The notes under the pieces are model-generated. The model worked only from the letters and a program-made list of their open reading frames with translations. It did not search any database and was not told where the DNA came from. Both the position numbers and the translations under genes were made by a program. A stretch of DNA of 64,000 nt from Paenibacillus lacisoli (GTDB taxonomy: Bacteria; Bacillota; Bacilli; Paenibacillales; Paenibacillaceae). Shown piece after piece: positions 19,101 to 27,770 of the stretch; position 1 is the stretch's first letter, and each line of letters starts with the position of its first letter. The stretch is from positions 1-64,000 of the forward strand of contig NZ_JAUQTB010000013.1 in the NCBI RefSeq assembly GCF_030580655.1, written 5' to 3'.

Positions 19101-19324
19101 AACCTGCTGAAGACGGCGGGGGGATCGTACTGCGTCTGTATGAATCAGCGGGAGGAAGGGAAACGGTGGCCATCCATTGGCCATTCCCAATAGAGAGCGC
19201 ACATCTCTCGGACGCTCTGGAAGTCCCGGGCGAGCCCGTGGACCATCAGGACGGTGTGTTCGAGCTGAACTTCAAGCCGTACGAGATCAAAACGATTCTG
19301 CTCACCACCGGGAAGACGGATTAG
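16157..19324 (+). CDS. Alpha-mannosidase, GH38 (long form)
   Basis: A 1055-residue intracellular GH38 enzyme of the lysosomal/ManA-like long type. An N-terminal beta domain (~1-230) precedes the catalytic domain with zinc ligands H240 and D242 in SHIDIAWLWP and nucleophile D352 in WLPDTFGY. The three-helix bundle and the large C-terminal beta domains (with DRPTLWDAWDIDPRYEE) follow. It hydrolyses terminal alpha-mannose of N-glycans. AAAGGAGGAGG lies just ahead of ATG 16157, whose A is the last base of the GH3 stop. It differs clearly from the shorter GH38 at 23973, so the two probably cut different linkages. Confidence 0.94.
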   Translation: MERIRRLIRELSECQWLEQQELSSWSITRSDYILPGQYEGLAPYTEGAGLSSFPSRQGTTYFFRTTIQLEGSWLEGSFGLVFDSGGEGLLRVNGRSYQGLDRNHTYVTLDPSVIGAVPELEIELFDPIPEPVDPLNQQAVIQPPITSIVSQLVRPNEAVRSLMYTVTVVRDSLQLLPAEDFRRVRLMEALYRVMDRFVNLAEAEIRAGVELGRIEADLKADVQKVGGNAEGLEHMVGQSHIDIAWLWPVRETVRKTSRTFSTVDRLMDEYPDYRYAQSQPLLFAFLKEHDPELYERVKQRVAEGRWELVGGMWVEPDLNIPSGESLMRQMLYGQRFYLQEFGKTSSIEWLPDTFGYCASLPQILQHGGIEYFMTTKLGWNDTNVFPYDLFQWVGIDGTAMLSYLNHGVNEHTLPKDIHEHWQSYREKAIHPEQMLLYGHGDGGGGVTREMLEYIDRSELMTGQPASRYSTAAEFFAGISAAAPQLPAWHGDLYLELHRGTYTTHARNKRSNRQAEVLYREAELWQVLAGPELAAQEQQSAREALHEGWKLILLNQFHDIIPGSAIPESYVTSEKEYRQVVQLGQQALAPAVESLVRRIQTDGPQTGIPHIIFNSLGWTRSVVHSLEGSFASGLTVRDEDGIPMEVDVEPDGASIYVPDVPAFGYKTVWLTPGVRIEGTQDAMKQDVLREGGPDQDISSNSSPQPVFDGQWETPFYRVSFNTSGEMTSLYDKSARREVIPSGERANHLQLFHDRPTLWDAWDIDPRYEEQPAGEAELLEQQVVLAGKTKDVLRFRWRIHESEITQDIVFYHHSRRIDFISHVSWKETHKLLKVAFPIDVVTDRAVYEIPFGTLERPTHRNTSWEQAQYEVCGHRFADVSEHGYGASLLNDCKYGYDIQGSVIRLSLLRAPRWPDNTADQGEHQFTYSLYPHEGDWRSAHTLRHAAELNHGIQFVEALRAPGSLPHTGSLIQLDSQHVVLDTVKPAEDGGGIVLRLYESAGGRETVAIHWPFPIESAHLSDALEVPGEPVDHQDGVFELNFKPYEIKTILLTTGKTD

Positions 19325-19456
19325 AATCTTCGCTGGCAGCAAAGGTGGCATGTATTTCGGAAGCATAAGCTGCTTCAGAAGGGCGGCTCGAGTGATGGAA
19401 TGCGCATAATGACAGATTTGATAGAACAACCCACCCAATTAGAGGAGTGACTTCAC

Positions 19457-20776
19457 GTGGAACAATTCAGACTTCCCCAAATACCGATGCCGCCGCTCGA
19501 ACTGCCGGCAGCTGTACAAGCAGTGCTAGAGGAGGCGGAGCATAAGCTGGCCCACCGGCCGAAGCTGCTGCAGCTGTTCAAGAACTGTTTTCCCAATACG
19601 CTCGAAACGACAACAAAGCTGATGGATGACGGTACGACCTTTGTGATCACCGGCGATATTCCAGCCTCCTGGCTGCGGGACTCTGTCGAGCAGGTCATTC
19701 ACTACGTTCCGCTGGCCAAGGACGATGCCGATCTGCAGCGGATCATCCGCGGGCTGATTCAGCGGCATATCCAGTATGTGCTCATTGATCCGTATGCGAA
19801 CGCATTTAACGAATCAGCCAATGACTGGCACTGGAACACGACTGACGAGACGAAGATGTCTCCCTGGGTGTGGGAGCGCAAGTTTGAGATCGATTCGCTC
19901 TGCTTCGTGGTGCGCCTGGCCTTCACTTATTGGAAGGAGACCGGACTGACCGACATCTTCGATGCCAGCTTCAAATCAGCAATGCTGCGGATTCTGGATG
20001 TATTCCGAATAGAGCAGCATCATGCCGACAAGTCTTCCTACCGCTTCATGCGCAGGAACGGGATCCTGCATGATTCCCTGCGCAATGAAGGCAAAGGCAT
20101 GCCGGTGAACTATACCGGTATGATCTGGTCAGGCTTCCGCTCCAGTGATGACGCCTGTGATTTTCACTACAACATTCCCGGCAATATGTTCGCGGTAGTG
20201 GCACTGCGCCAGATGCAGGAATTCGCGGAGTGGGTGTTCCGGGATATGGCCCTGCTGGAGGAGCTTCAAGAGCTGGAGCTGGAGGTGAATCGCGGCATTC
20301 AGCTGTACGGGATTTACCGCCACCCGCAGTTTGGCCCGATCTATGCTTATGAGACAGATGGATTCGGGAACTACTGCCTGATGGATGATGCCGGGACACC
20401 CGGACTGATGTCGATCCCTTATCTGGGCTATACGACGGCCGATGATCCGATCTACCAGAACACTCGCCGCTTTGCGCTCAGCAAGGAGAACCCATTCTAT
20501 TACGAGGGTACAGCAGCCAAAGGGATTGGCAGCCCGCACACACCGCCTGACTACATCTGGCATATGGCGCTCTCCATGCAGGGGCTGACAGCACAGAGCG
20601 CGGAAGAGAAGCTTGAGATGATCAACATGCTGGAGGCGACCGACGCGGACACTGGCTATATGCATGAGGGATTCCATGCAGATGATCCGACTGTATTTAC
20701 ACGCAAATGGTTCGCCTGGTCCAACAGTCTCTTCTCGCAGCTTGTCTATCAAGCGATGAAGGAGGGTCTGCTATGA
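19457..20776 (+). CDS. Exo-alpha-1,6-mannosidase, GH125
   Basis: A 439-residue enzyme matching GH125 (formerly DUF1237) over its whole length, an inverting exo-alpha-1,6-mannosidase. Family stretches seen are TGDIPASWLRDSV at 65-77, FELDSL-like FEIDSLCF, the YRFMR strand, MIWSGFRSSDDAC and the CLMDDAGTPGLMS segment. There is no signal peptide, so it is cytoplasmic. The start is GTG 19457 with AGAGGAG nine bases upstream. The 132-base gap before it holds only a six-base-pair hairpin without a T run, so co-transcription with GH38 is likely. ATGA overlap joins it to the next gene. Confidence 0.95.
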   Translation: MEQFRLPQIPMPPLELPAAVQAVLEEAEHKLAHRPKLLQLFKNCFPNTLETTTKLMDDGTTFVITGDIPASWLRDSVEQVIHYVPLAKDDADLQRIIRGLIQRHIQYVLIDPYANAFNESANDWHWNTTDETKMSPWVWERKFEIDSLCFVVRLAFTYWKETGLTDIFDASFKSAMLRILDVFRIEQHHADKSSYRFMRRNGILHDSLRNEGKGMPVNYTGMIWSGFRSSDDACDFHYNIPGNMFAVVALRQMQEFAEWVFRDMALLEELQELELEVNRGIQLYGIYRHPQFGPIYAYETDGFGNYCLMDDAGTPGLMSIPYLGYTTADDPIYQNTRRFALSKENPFYYEGTAAKGIGSPHTPPDYIWHMALSMQGLTAQSAEEKLEMINMLEATDADTGYMHEGFHADDPTVFTRKWFAWSNSLFSQLVYQAMKEGLL

Positions 20777-23700
20777 GTCTTAAGGTGATCGTTCTATGCG
20801 ACCCGTCCTTCCCAGCGGCAGCTGCACTTCCAGCTCCTGATCTCCTGCTGCAACAGGGCGGAGAAGTGCTGTTCGTTAAGGCCCATGAACTGGCCGGGGC
20901 GCTGCAGCAGGCGGAAGGCGGGTGCTTCGTTAACCTGCATGCGCCGTTCTTCCCGAAATCGGCTTGGGCTGCCATTGCCGCTTACCTGCGTCAAGGCGGC
21001 GGGTGGATGAATGTGGGCGGAGCGCCTTTCAAAATTCCGGTCCGCTGGGAGGAAGGAAGCTGGAAGCCGGAGGCCGAGCAGACTGCGTATCATCAGGAAC
21101 TGTATATTCATGAGACCCTGCCGGTGGATGCAGCCAAAGTCATTTCTTACACGGCTTCCGATACCCTTCCACTGCTGGAGGGATATGAAGAGCTGTTCCC
21201 GCTGGCCGGTACATGGAATCTCGTTCCGCATACGACCCGGAACAGCGACCTTCCGCATCAGATGGGTTCAGCCGGCAGCATGAGTACGCAGATTTATCCT
21301 CTGCTGAAAGGGGTCAGTGCAGCAGGACGTGAAATCGCTGCACCGGTTGTCCTGTGGGAGAACTCGCGGGGGACATATTCCGGTTCCCGCTGGCTGTTCA
21401 TCCATCTGCCGCTGACGGCAGCCTTTTGGGAGCAGAGTGGCATGGAGCAGATGCTGAACTGGGCCGCGTACTGTGCCAGAGGTGTGACAGAGCTGTCGAT
21501 CCGGCCGAACTATGCTTCGTATGAAGCAGGTGAACAGGCTATACTGACCCTTCAGACCCAGCGTCTGCAGCGGGCTAGGTTGCCAGCGAAGGCTAATGCG
21601 GCGGAGAGATGGTCCTTTGAGATCAAAGTGACTTCACCTGAACGATCGGGATCACTGCCAATTGACCAACGGGCAAGCCAACTTGCGGATAGCTGGGAAT
21701 ACAGCCTGAAGACCGAAGTCACGCATGAACAGAAGCACATCCGGATTCCGGTTAAGCTGCCCCTTGGCATCGGTCTTCACCGGATTGTATGCCGGGCCGT
21801 AGCGCCGGACGGTGAGGTTCGTATTCTGCGCCAGGGCTACTGGCGGCGGGACGAGGAGCTGTTGGCTGCCGGGCAGCCCATCGCACGCAGCCGGGATTAT
21901 TTTATCAAGGAAGGACGTCCGCTCCCGGTGGTTGGGATGACGTATATGACCTCGGATGTAGCCCGCAAATTCCTGTTCCTGCCTAACGCGGATGTATGGG
22001 ACCGGGATATGGCCCAGATGGCCAAGGCAGGCATCAACTGGATCCGGACGGGCGTATGGACGGCTTACCGCAACATCATGCAGGTGGACGGCTACGTCTC
22101 CGAAGAGGTGCTGCGCGCGGTGGATGCGTTCTTCCTGACGGCCAAGCGGCATGGGCTGCAGGTGACTTTTACGTTCTTCTCCTTTACGCCGGAGACCTGG
22201 GAGGGAGTCAATCCGTATCTGGATCCACAGAGTGTAGAGGCACAGAAGCGGTTCATCCGCAGCATCGTCAGCCGCCACACGGCATCTACACATATCGATT
22301 GGGATTTGATCAATGAGCCATCTATGTTCGATCCGGCTCGCATATTTGCGGAGGGTCCACGCTCTGCCAGAGATCCCTATGAGCAGAAAGCGTTCATCCA
22401 ATGGCTGATTCAGCGTCACGGCAGTATTGAACAGCTGCAGGAACGCTGGAACATGTCGCCGGAGCAGCTGCCGGACTTTTGTGCAGCGGTGATTCCGGAG
22501 CCGGAGGATATCAATTTTGACGTACAGGACATGCACCGGGCCAAAAAGGGAACCCGCTGGCTGGACTACTGCCTGTTCTCCATGGACATGCACAATCGTT
22601 GGGCGCGGGAGCTGCGCGATACGATCAAGCAACTGGTACCGAATCACCTGGTTACCATCGGCCAAGACGAGGCACTGGGAGCCCAGCGTCCATCCCCGTT
22701 CTTCTATGAAGAAGCGGTTGACTATACAACGGTCCATTCCTGGTGGTTCAATGACTTCCTGGTATGGGACGGTATCTTTGCCAAGACACCGGATAAGCCC
22801 AATCTGATTCAGGAAACCGGCGTAATGTACGTGGAGACCCCGGATGGACGGGCGAAGCGGACGGAATCCGAGCTGCGGAACCTGCTTGAACGCAAATATG
22901 CTTATGCTTTCTCCACCGGCGGAGCCGGGGCTATTCACTGGATCTGGAATACCAATTTTTATATGGACAATGCCAATGAATCGCATATCGGTGCACTGCG
23001 TGCAGACGGGACCGAGAAACCGGAAGCCGATGTGTCTTATGATTTTGGCCGTTTTATGAACGGAATCCGGGATTTGTTCCAGGATCGTCAACTGGAGGAT
23101 ATCGCTGTTGTATTCCCTTATTCCAATGACTTCTCGAACCGTCCGCTGGCCTTCGATGCGACAACGAGACTGACACGCGTGCTGGCCTATGATCTGAAGC
23201 TGCCGTTTCGCGCGGTCTCAGAATACCATCTGGACTCGCTGGATACGAACATGCCGAAGCTGCTTATCCTGCCAAGTGCACACAACTTCGAGGATAAAGC
23301 CTTGGCCAGACTGCTTGAGCTGGTTGAAACCGCAGGCTCGACGCTGCTGGTCACAGGTTCCCTTGGCATTGATGCGTACTGGCACACGAGCGGCCGGGCC
23401 GATGAACTGGTGGGAGCACGCAGACTCGGTAATGTACAGCGGGAGGAGATGCTGCGACTCGACGGCAGAGCCTTTCCGGTATCGTACGGCCACCGCCGGA
23501 TCGCGGAGGTAGCTAAGGAAGAGCGGATGGAGAGCAGGCCGAGCGCATCTGGCGCGGTGCCGTCCGGAGGAACGGACGATGTCGTGGAAGTGCCTCTTGG
23601 CAAGGGGCAGTTGATCTGGTGCCCGCTTCCGTTGGAACTGAACGACCGGGATGAGCCCATCCAAGCCTTGTATCGTTATGCGGCCGGGAAGGCGGGGATC

Positions 23701-23976
23701 ACAGCTGAATTAGAATGGTTATCCGGCGGTGAGCTGCCTGGCGTGTATGGCCGGAAGCTGGCATTTCATGGAGGTAGTCTGTATGTCTTCGTGTCAGAGT
23801 ATGCCTGGAATGCAGATGTTCGTGTCCGAGATGCAGGGACAGGAAATACGTACGCTTTTGAACTGGAGAAAGGGCGCTCTGTTCTGTTCGCCACCGATCG
23901 GAAGGGACAACTGCTGGGTGTGTATCGTCCTGAAGAAGTGAAGATTGAACTTGAGGAGGGGGGCGCTGAGCGATGA
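20773..23976 (+). CDS. Large clan GH-A glycoside hydrolase of unassigned family, candidate beta-mannosidase
   Basis: A 1067-residue cytoplasmic protein that I cannot place in a named GH family. Residues ~1-200 resemble a glutamine-amidotransferase/ThuA-like fold. About 200-370 is beta-rich. A TIM barrel runs from ~385 to ~770, with acid/base candidate E515 in LINEPSMF and nucleophile candidate E681 in LIQETGVMY. After ~775 comes a second amidotransferase-like domain of the kind seen in GH42 trimerisation domains, then a small beta domain. The NEP and ETG motifs define a retaining clan GH-A enzyme, GH42/GH164-like in layout. Its ATGA overlaps with GH125 before it and GH38 after it tie it to N-glycan breakdown. 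Cleavage of the beta-mannose-GlcNAc core is the step otherwise missing. Confidence 0.75.
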   Translation: MSLKVIVLCDPSFPAAAALPAPDLLLQQGGEVLFVKAHELAGALQQAEGGCFVNLHAPFFPKSAWAAIAAYLRQGGGWMNVGGAPFKIPVRWEEGSWKPEAEQTAYHQELYIHETLPVDAAKVISYTASDTLPLLEGYEELFPLAGTWNLVPHTTRNSDLPHQMGSAGSMSTQIYPLLKGVSAAGREIAAPVVLWENSRGTYSGSRWLFIHLPLTAAFWEQSGMEQMLNWAAYCARGVTELSIRPNYASYEAGEQAILTLQTQRLQRARLPAKANAAERWSFEIKVTSPERSGSLPIDQRASQLADSWEYSLKTEVTHEQKHIRIPVKLPLGIGLHRIVCRAVAPDGEVRILRQGYWRRDEELLAAGQPIARSRDYFIKEGRPLPVVGMTYMTSDVARKFLFLPNADVWDRDMAQMAKAGINWIRTGVWTAYRNIMQVDGYVSEEVLRAVDAFFLTAKRHGLQVTFTFFSFTPETWEGVNPYLDPQSVEAQKRFIRSIVSRHTASTHIDWDLINEPSMFDPARIFAEGPRSARDPYEQKAFIQWLIQRHGSIEQLQERWNMSPEQLPDFCAAVIPEPEDINFDVQDMHRAKKGTRWLDYCLFSMDMHNRWARELRDTIKQLVPNHLVTIGQDEALGAQRPSPFFYEEAVDYTTVHSWWFNDFLVWDGIFAKTPDKPNLIQETGVMYVETPDGRAKRTESELRNLLERKYAYAFSTGGAGAIHWIWNTNFYMDNANESHIGALRADGTEKPEADVSYDFGRFMNGIRDLFQDRQLEDIAVVFPYSNDFSNRPLAFDATTRLTRVLAYDLKLPFRAVSEYHLDSLDTNMPKLLILPSAHNFEDKALARLLELVETAGSTLLVTGSLGIDAYWHTSGRADELVGARRLGNVQREEMLRLDGRAFPVSYGHRRIAEVAKEERMESRPSASGAVPSGGTDDVVEVPLGKGQLIWCPLPLELNDRDEPIQALYRYAAGKAGITAELEWLSGGELPGVYGRKLAFHGGSLYVFVSEYAWNADVRVRDAGTGNTYAFELEKGRSVLFATDRKGQLLGVYRPEEVKIELEEGGAER

Positions 23977-26738
23977 ACAGACACACAACGGCACATGTCA
24001 TTTCGCATACCCACTGGGATCGGGAATGGTATCTGCCCTATGAGAAGCATCACATGCGGCTGGTTTCCCTCATGGATACTTTGCTGGACACGCTGGAGCG
24101 GGATCAGGATTACCGGAGCTTCTATCTGGATGGGCAGACGATTATTCTGGAGGATTATCTGCAGGTCCGGCCGGACCAGCAGAAACGATTGGAGCAGTAT
24201 ATCCGTGAGGGGAGGATTATCATCGGACCGTGGTATATCTTGCAGGATGCCTTTCTGACCAGCGGTGAAGCCAACATCCGGAATATGCAGATCGGGCACC
24301 GGGATGCGGCCCGCTATGGAATACCGGCGAAAATCGGTTACTTTCCGGATACCTTCGGCCTCGTGGGTCAGATTCCGCAGCTGATGGTACAATCGGGAAT
24401 TAATAATGTATTCTTCGGACGCGGGGTTAAACCAACGGGGTTCAACAACACGGTTGCCGACGGCGGCTATGAATCTTCCTTCTCCGAAATGATCTGGCGG
24501 GGACCGGACGGCTCGGAAGTGCTGGGCATTTTGTTCGCCAACTGGTACTCCAACGGGAATGAGGTGCCGGTCGAGGAGCAGGAGGCACGGAGCTTCTGGG
24601 ACCGCAAGCTGAGCGATGCAGAGAAGTATGCGGCTACCAATGAGCTGCTGTACATGAATGGCTGCGATCATCAGCCCATTCAGCGGGATCTGGCAGAAGC
24701 GCTGCGTACAGCCGGAAAGCTTCACCCGGAAGTCCAATTCATTCACTCGAATTTTCCGGATTATCTGGAGGCACTTGCCCAGCAGCTGCAGGGCAAAGAA
24801 CTGTCTTCTGTGCAGGGAGAGCTGCGCAGCCAGCGTACCGATGGATGGGGAACCCTGGTGAATACAGCGTCTGCGCGCGTCTATCTGAAGCAGATGAATC
24901 AGCGCGGGCAGGCTCTTCTAGAGAAGGTGGCAGAGCCGCTGGCTGCTGCCGCCCATCTGCTCGGGCAGCGTTACCCGCATCATTTGTTCACCTATGCATG
25001 GAAAACACTCATGCAGAACCACCCGCATGACAGCATTTGCGGATGCAGCGTGGATGAGGTGCACCGGGAGATGGTGACCCGCTTTGATAAGAGCAGACAT
25101 GTAGCGGAGACTCTAGTGGAGGAGAGCTCAAGGGCTATCGCAGACGCGGTGGATACATCAGTATTTGCTGGATATGGGGAGGAGGCCCTCCCTGTCATCG
25201 TGTTCAACACAACAGGCTGGGTACGCAGCGGCACCGTGTCGATCGATATTGATGTCGAGCGCCATTACTTCCGTGACGGCAGGCCTTTGGATGAGATTGC
25301 AGGTCTCGTGGAAGCAGTTGATGTGTCCGGTCGTATACTGGTTGACTCTGATGGACGCCGGCTGGCCTGCGGCGTAGAGGATCTGGGAACACAGTTCGGG
25401 TATGACCTGCCGGATGACCGATTCCGTCAGCCATATATGTGCCGCCGGGTCCGGCTTACCTTTGAAGTCGAGCAGATTCCGGCACTTGGAATGGCTCTCT
25501 ATGCCTGGGTGCGGGAGAAACACGGGAAGCCCCAGGCTTTACCGGCAGCGGCTGCAGGGTCTTTGCTCAAAAATCAGCGGACGCTGGAGAATGAATGGCT
25601 GCAGATTGAGGTAGCAGACGATGGTTCGTTCACTCTGCTGGATAAAAAAACAGGGCAGCTGTATCGGGATCTGGGCATCTATGAGGATACGGGCGACATC
25701 GGCAATGAATATATGTACCGCCAGCCGGATGGAGAGCAGGCCTTAACAACCCGCGGGCTGGCCGCAGAGATTCAGGTGCTGGAGGCAACTCCATACCGGG
25801 CCGCGCTGCAGATCAAACACCGCTGGGAGGTCCCTTGTTCCGCTGATGAGGTGCTGGAGCGTGAACAGCGGGAGCTGGTCTGGTATCCGCACCGTAAGGC
25901 GCAGCGCTCCAATGAGCTGGTGACACTGGATATTACAACCGTGATATCGTTAAGCCGCAGCAGCGCCGGTGTGGAACTCGACATTACGATGAACAACACG
26001 GCGAAGGATCACCGGCTGCGGGTACTGTTCCCGACAGATCTGGAAGCAGATGTACATCAGGCGGATTCGATGTTCGAGATTGTCGACCGGGATCAGACGC
26101 CTGCACCGGAGTGGGAGAACCCGAGCAATACCCAGCATCAGCAGGCTTTTGTGGATGTGAGCGGGGCAAATGCCGGACTGACGGTAGCCAATCGGGGTCT
26201 GCAGGAATACGAAATTTTGCGGGATGGACGCAATACCGTGGCGGTAACATTACTGCGCTCCGTCGGTGAGCTGGGCGACTGGGGCTGGTTCCCGACACCG
26301 GAGGCGCAGTGTCTGGGCCGGCAGACAGCAAATCTGAAGCTGATTCCGCACAGCGGCGACGGCATCGCTTCCGGTTCGTACGCCGATGCCTATCAGTATC
26401 AGGTTCCATGGACGGTCCGTCAGACCGATGTGCACAGCGGTTCCGTGCAGCCGAACTACATACCGCTGCAGTGGGAAGCACCGGGCTTGGCCTTCTCCTC
26501 GCTGAAAGTGAACGAGAAAACAGGGGATCTGATGATACGCTGGTTTAACATGACCCGGGAGCAGACCCTTCTGAAGCTGGTTTCTGAACGGCCTGTCGAG
26601 CAGGTATACCGGAGCACTATTTTGGAGGAGCGGGGTCAGGAAACAGAGCGGCAGAGCAGGGATAACGGCTCAACAGAAGTTAGGCAGCCGGTTGGACCTT
26701 GCGAGATTGTAACGTTAGGGTTGAAGCTGGAGAATTAA
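23973..26738 (+). CDS. Alpha-mannosidase, GH38 (MngB/short type)
   Basis: A 921-residue intracellular GH38 enzyme. Its catalytic domain starts at the very N-terminus with HTHWDREWY (zinc ligands H14 and D16), and nucleophile D126 lies in GYFPDTFG. MNGCDHQP and the HDSICGCSVDEVH segment are typical of the MngB and streptococcal alpha-1,3-mannosidase branch. It lacks the N-terminal beta domain of the other GH38 in this operon. The ATG overlaps the previous stop (ATGA), indicating translational coupling. It is the last gene before a strong terminator, completing the enzyme set GH3, GH38, GH125, GH-A, GH38. Confidence 0.94.
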   Translation: MNRHTTAHVISHTHWDREWYLPYEKHHMRLVSLMDTLLDTLERDQDYRSFYLDGQTIILEDYLQVRPDQQKRLEQYIREGRIIIGPWYILQDAFLTSGEANIRNMQIGHRDAARYGIPAKIGYFPDTFGLVGQIPQLMVQSGINNVFFGRGVKPTGFNNTVADGGYESSFSEMIWRGPDGSEVLGILFANWYSNGNEVPVEEQEARSFWDRKLSDAEKYAATNELLYMNGCDHQPIQRDLAEALRTAGKLHPEVQFIHSNFPDYLEALAQQLQGKELSSVQGELRSQRTDGWGTLVNTASARVYLKQMNQRGQALLEKVAEPLAAAAHLLGQRYPHHLFTYAWKTLMQNHPHDSICGCSVDEVHREMVTRFDKSRHVAETLVEESSRAIADAVDTSVFAGYGEEALPVIVFNTTGWVRSGTVSIDIDVERHYFRDGRPLDEIAGLVEAVDVSGRILVDSDGRRLACGVEDLGTQFGYDLPDDRFRQPYMCRRVRLTFEVEQIPALGMALYAWVREKHGKPQALPAAAAGSLLKNQRTLENEWLQIEVADDGSFTLLDKKTGQLYRDLGIYEDTGDIGNEYMYRQPDGEQALTTRGLAAEIQVLEATPYRAALQIKHRWEVPCSADEVLEREQRELVWYPHRKAQRSNELVTLDITTVISLSRSSAGVELDITMNNTAKDHRLRVLFPTDLEADVHQADSMFEIVDRDQTPAPEWENPSNTQHQQAFVDVSGANAGLTVANRGLQEYEILRDGRNTVAVTLLRSVGELGDWGWFPTPEAQCLGRQTANLKLIPHSGDGIASGSYADAYQYQVPWTVRQTDVHSGSVQPNYIPLQWEAPGLAFSSLKVNEKTGDLMIRWFNMTREQTLLKLVSERPVEQVYRSTILEERGQETERQSRDNGSTEVRQPVGPCEIVTLGLKLEN

Positions 26739-26768
26739 TTCCCTTGCAGGAGGGGATCGGGGCAAGAG

Positions 26769-26810
26769 GGTATCGGGCAGCCAACCGTGTTGGCTGTCCG
26801 ATACCTTTTT
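26769..26810 (+). terminator. Terminator of the mannosidase operon
   Basis: GGTATCGGGCAGCCAAC pairs with the complementary arm ending GATACC through 17 base pairs with one G-T, a CGT loop, and a T5 run. Confidence 0.92.
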
Positions 26811-26841
26811 CATATGGCGAAGGGAAGAAGAGATTACAAAA

Positions 26842-26873
26842 TAAAAAATAGCCATCCATCATGGATGACTATC
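26842..26873 (-). terminator. Terminator of udk
   Basis: On the minus strand, ATAGTCATCCA pairs with TGGATGGCTAT (one G-T) across a TGA loop, followed by TTTTTTATTTT. Confidence 0.85.
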
Positions 26874-26884
26874 AATAGCTTCTA

Positions 26885-27520
26885 TTAAGCTTCGCCCCAG
26901 GTCCGGTCACCGGTCAAATATTTCTCGGTCAGCACGGCCAGCAGTTGGATGCCCACTTCATTCTGCCCGCCCTCAGGGATGATCAGATCGGCGTATTTTT
27001 TGGAAGGCTCAATAAATGCCTCGTGCATTGGCTTGACTGTTGCCATGTATTGTTGGTGGATCGATTGGATTGTCCGTCCGCGTTCCTCAATATCCCGCAG
27101 CACCCGGCGCAGAATGCGCACATCCGGATCCGTGTCCACGAACACCTTGATGTCGAGCAGGCCGCGCAGCTTCTCATCCGAGAGGACGTGCAGCCCCTCG
27201 ATGATCACAATGTTGTTCGGCAGCAGTTCTACCGTCTCCACAGCCGAGCGGGCGTGAGCCGCAAAATTGTACACCGGAGCAAACGCAGACTGGCCGTCTT
27301 TCAACTGCTCCAAGTGCTCAATCAACAGCTCATTGTCGAATGCAAACGGGTGATCATAATTGATCAGTTCACGTTCTGAGAGACTGAGATGGGCGTGATC
27401 CTTATAATAATTATCCTGAGATATAAATGTAACTTTACCTGAACCCAAACGATCTATAACTGAACGGGCAACCGTCGTCTTTCCCGAACCGGTTCCGCCG
27501 GCAATACCTATCGTAAGCAT
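26885..27520 (-). CDS. udk: Uridine kinase
   Basis: A 211-residue uridine/cytidine kinase of pyrimidine salvage. Walker A reads GGTGSGKTT at residues ~8-16. The SQDNYYKD motif and NYDHPFAFD follow, with the nucleoside-binding region and IIEGLHVL near residue 95. The start MLTIGIAGG is the family-typical one. GGGAGG lies about 13 bases upstream, a slightly long spacing, but the reading frame further upstream does not resemble the family. It is divergent from the following hydrolase gene. Confidence 0.96.
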   Translation of the reverse strand: MLTIGIAGGTGSGKTTVARSVIDRLGSGKVTFISQDNYYKDHAHLSLSERELINYDHPFAFDNELLIEHLEQLKDGQSAFAPVYNFAAHARSAVETVELLPNNIVIIEGLHVLSDEKLRGLLDIKVFVDTDPDVRILRRVLRDIEERGRTIQSIHQQYMATVKPMHEAFIEPSKKYADLIIPEGGQNEVGIQLLAVLTEKYLTGDRTWGEA

Positions 27521-27770
27521 GCGATTTACTAAACCTCCCTGAGATGTTGGCCTTAACAATCCTAGTATTGTAGCATAGTACGCGCTTTTTTTCACCTGAA
27601 AATGAACGCAAAGGGTTGGCAATTTTTACGGTCGTCCGACTTCTGGCAGATCTTCGTGTATAATGGAGGGGTTCTTTATTTAAAATATCCATTTATAACC
27701 ATGAATACGCATCATGAATGATCACCTTTTAACGGGTACCATATAAATCATATATGAAAGGAGGCTGGTT

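Noticed and set aside
19325..19456. Hairpin GAAGCA/TGCTTC between GH38 and GH125, considered as a terminator
   Set aside because: Only six base pairs and no T run follow, so read-through is expected.
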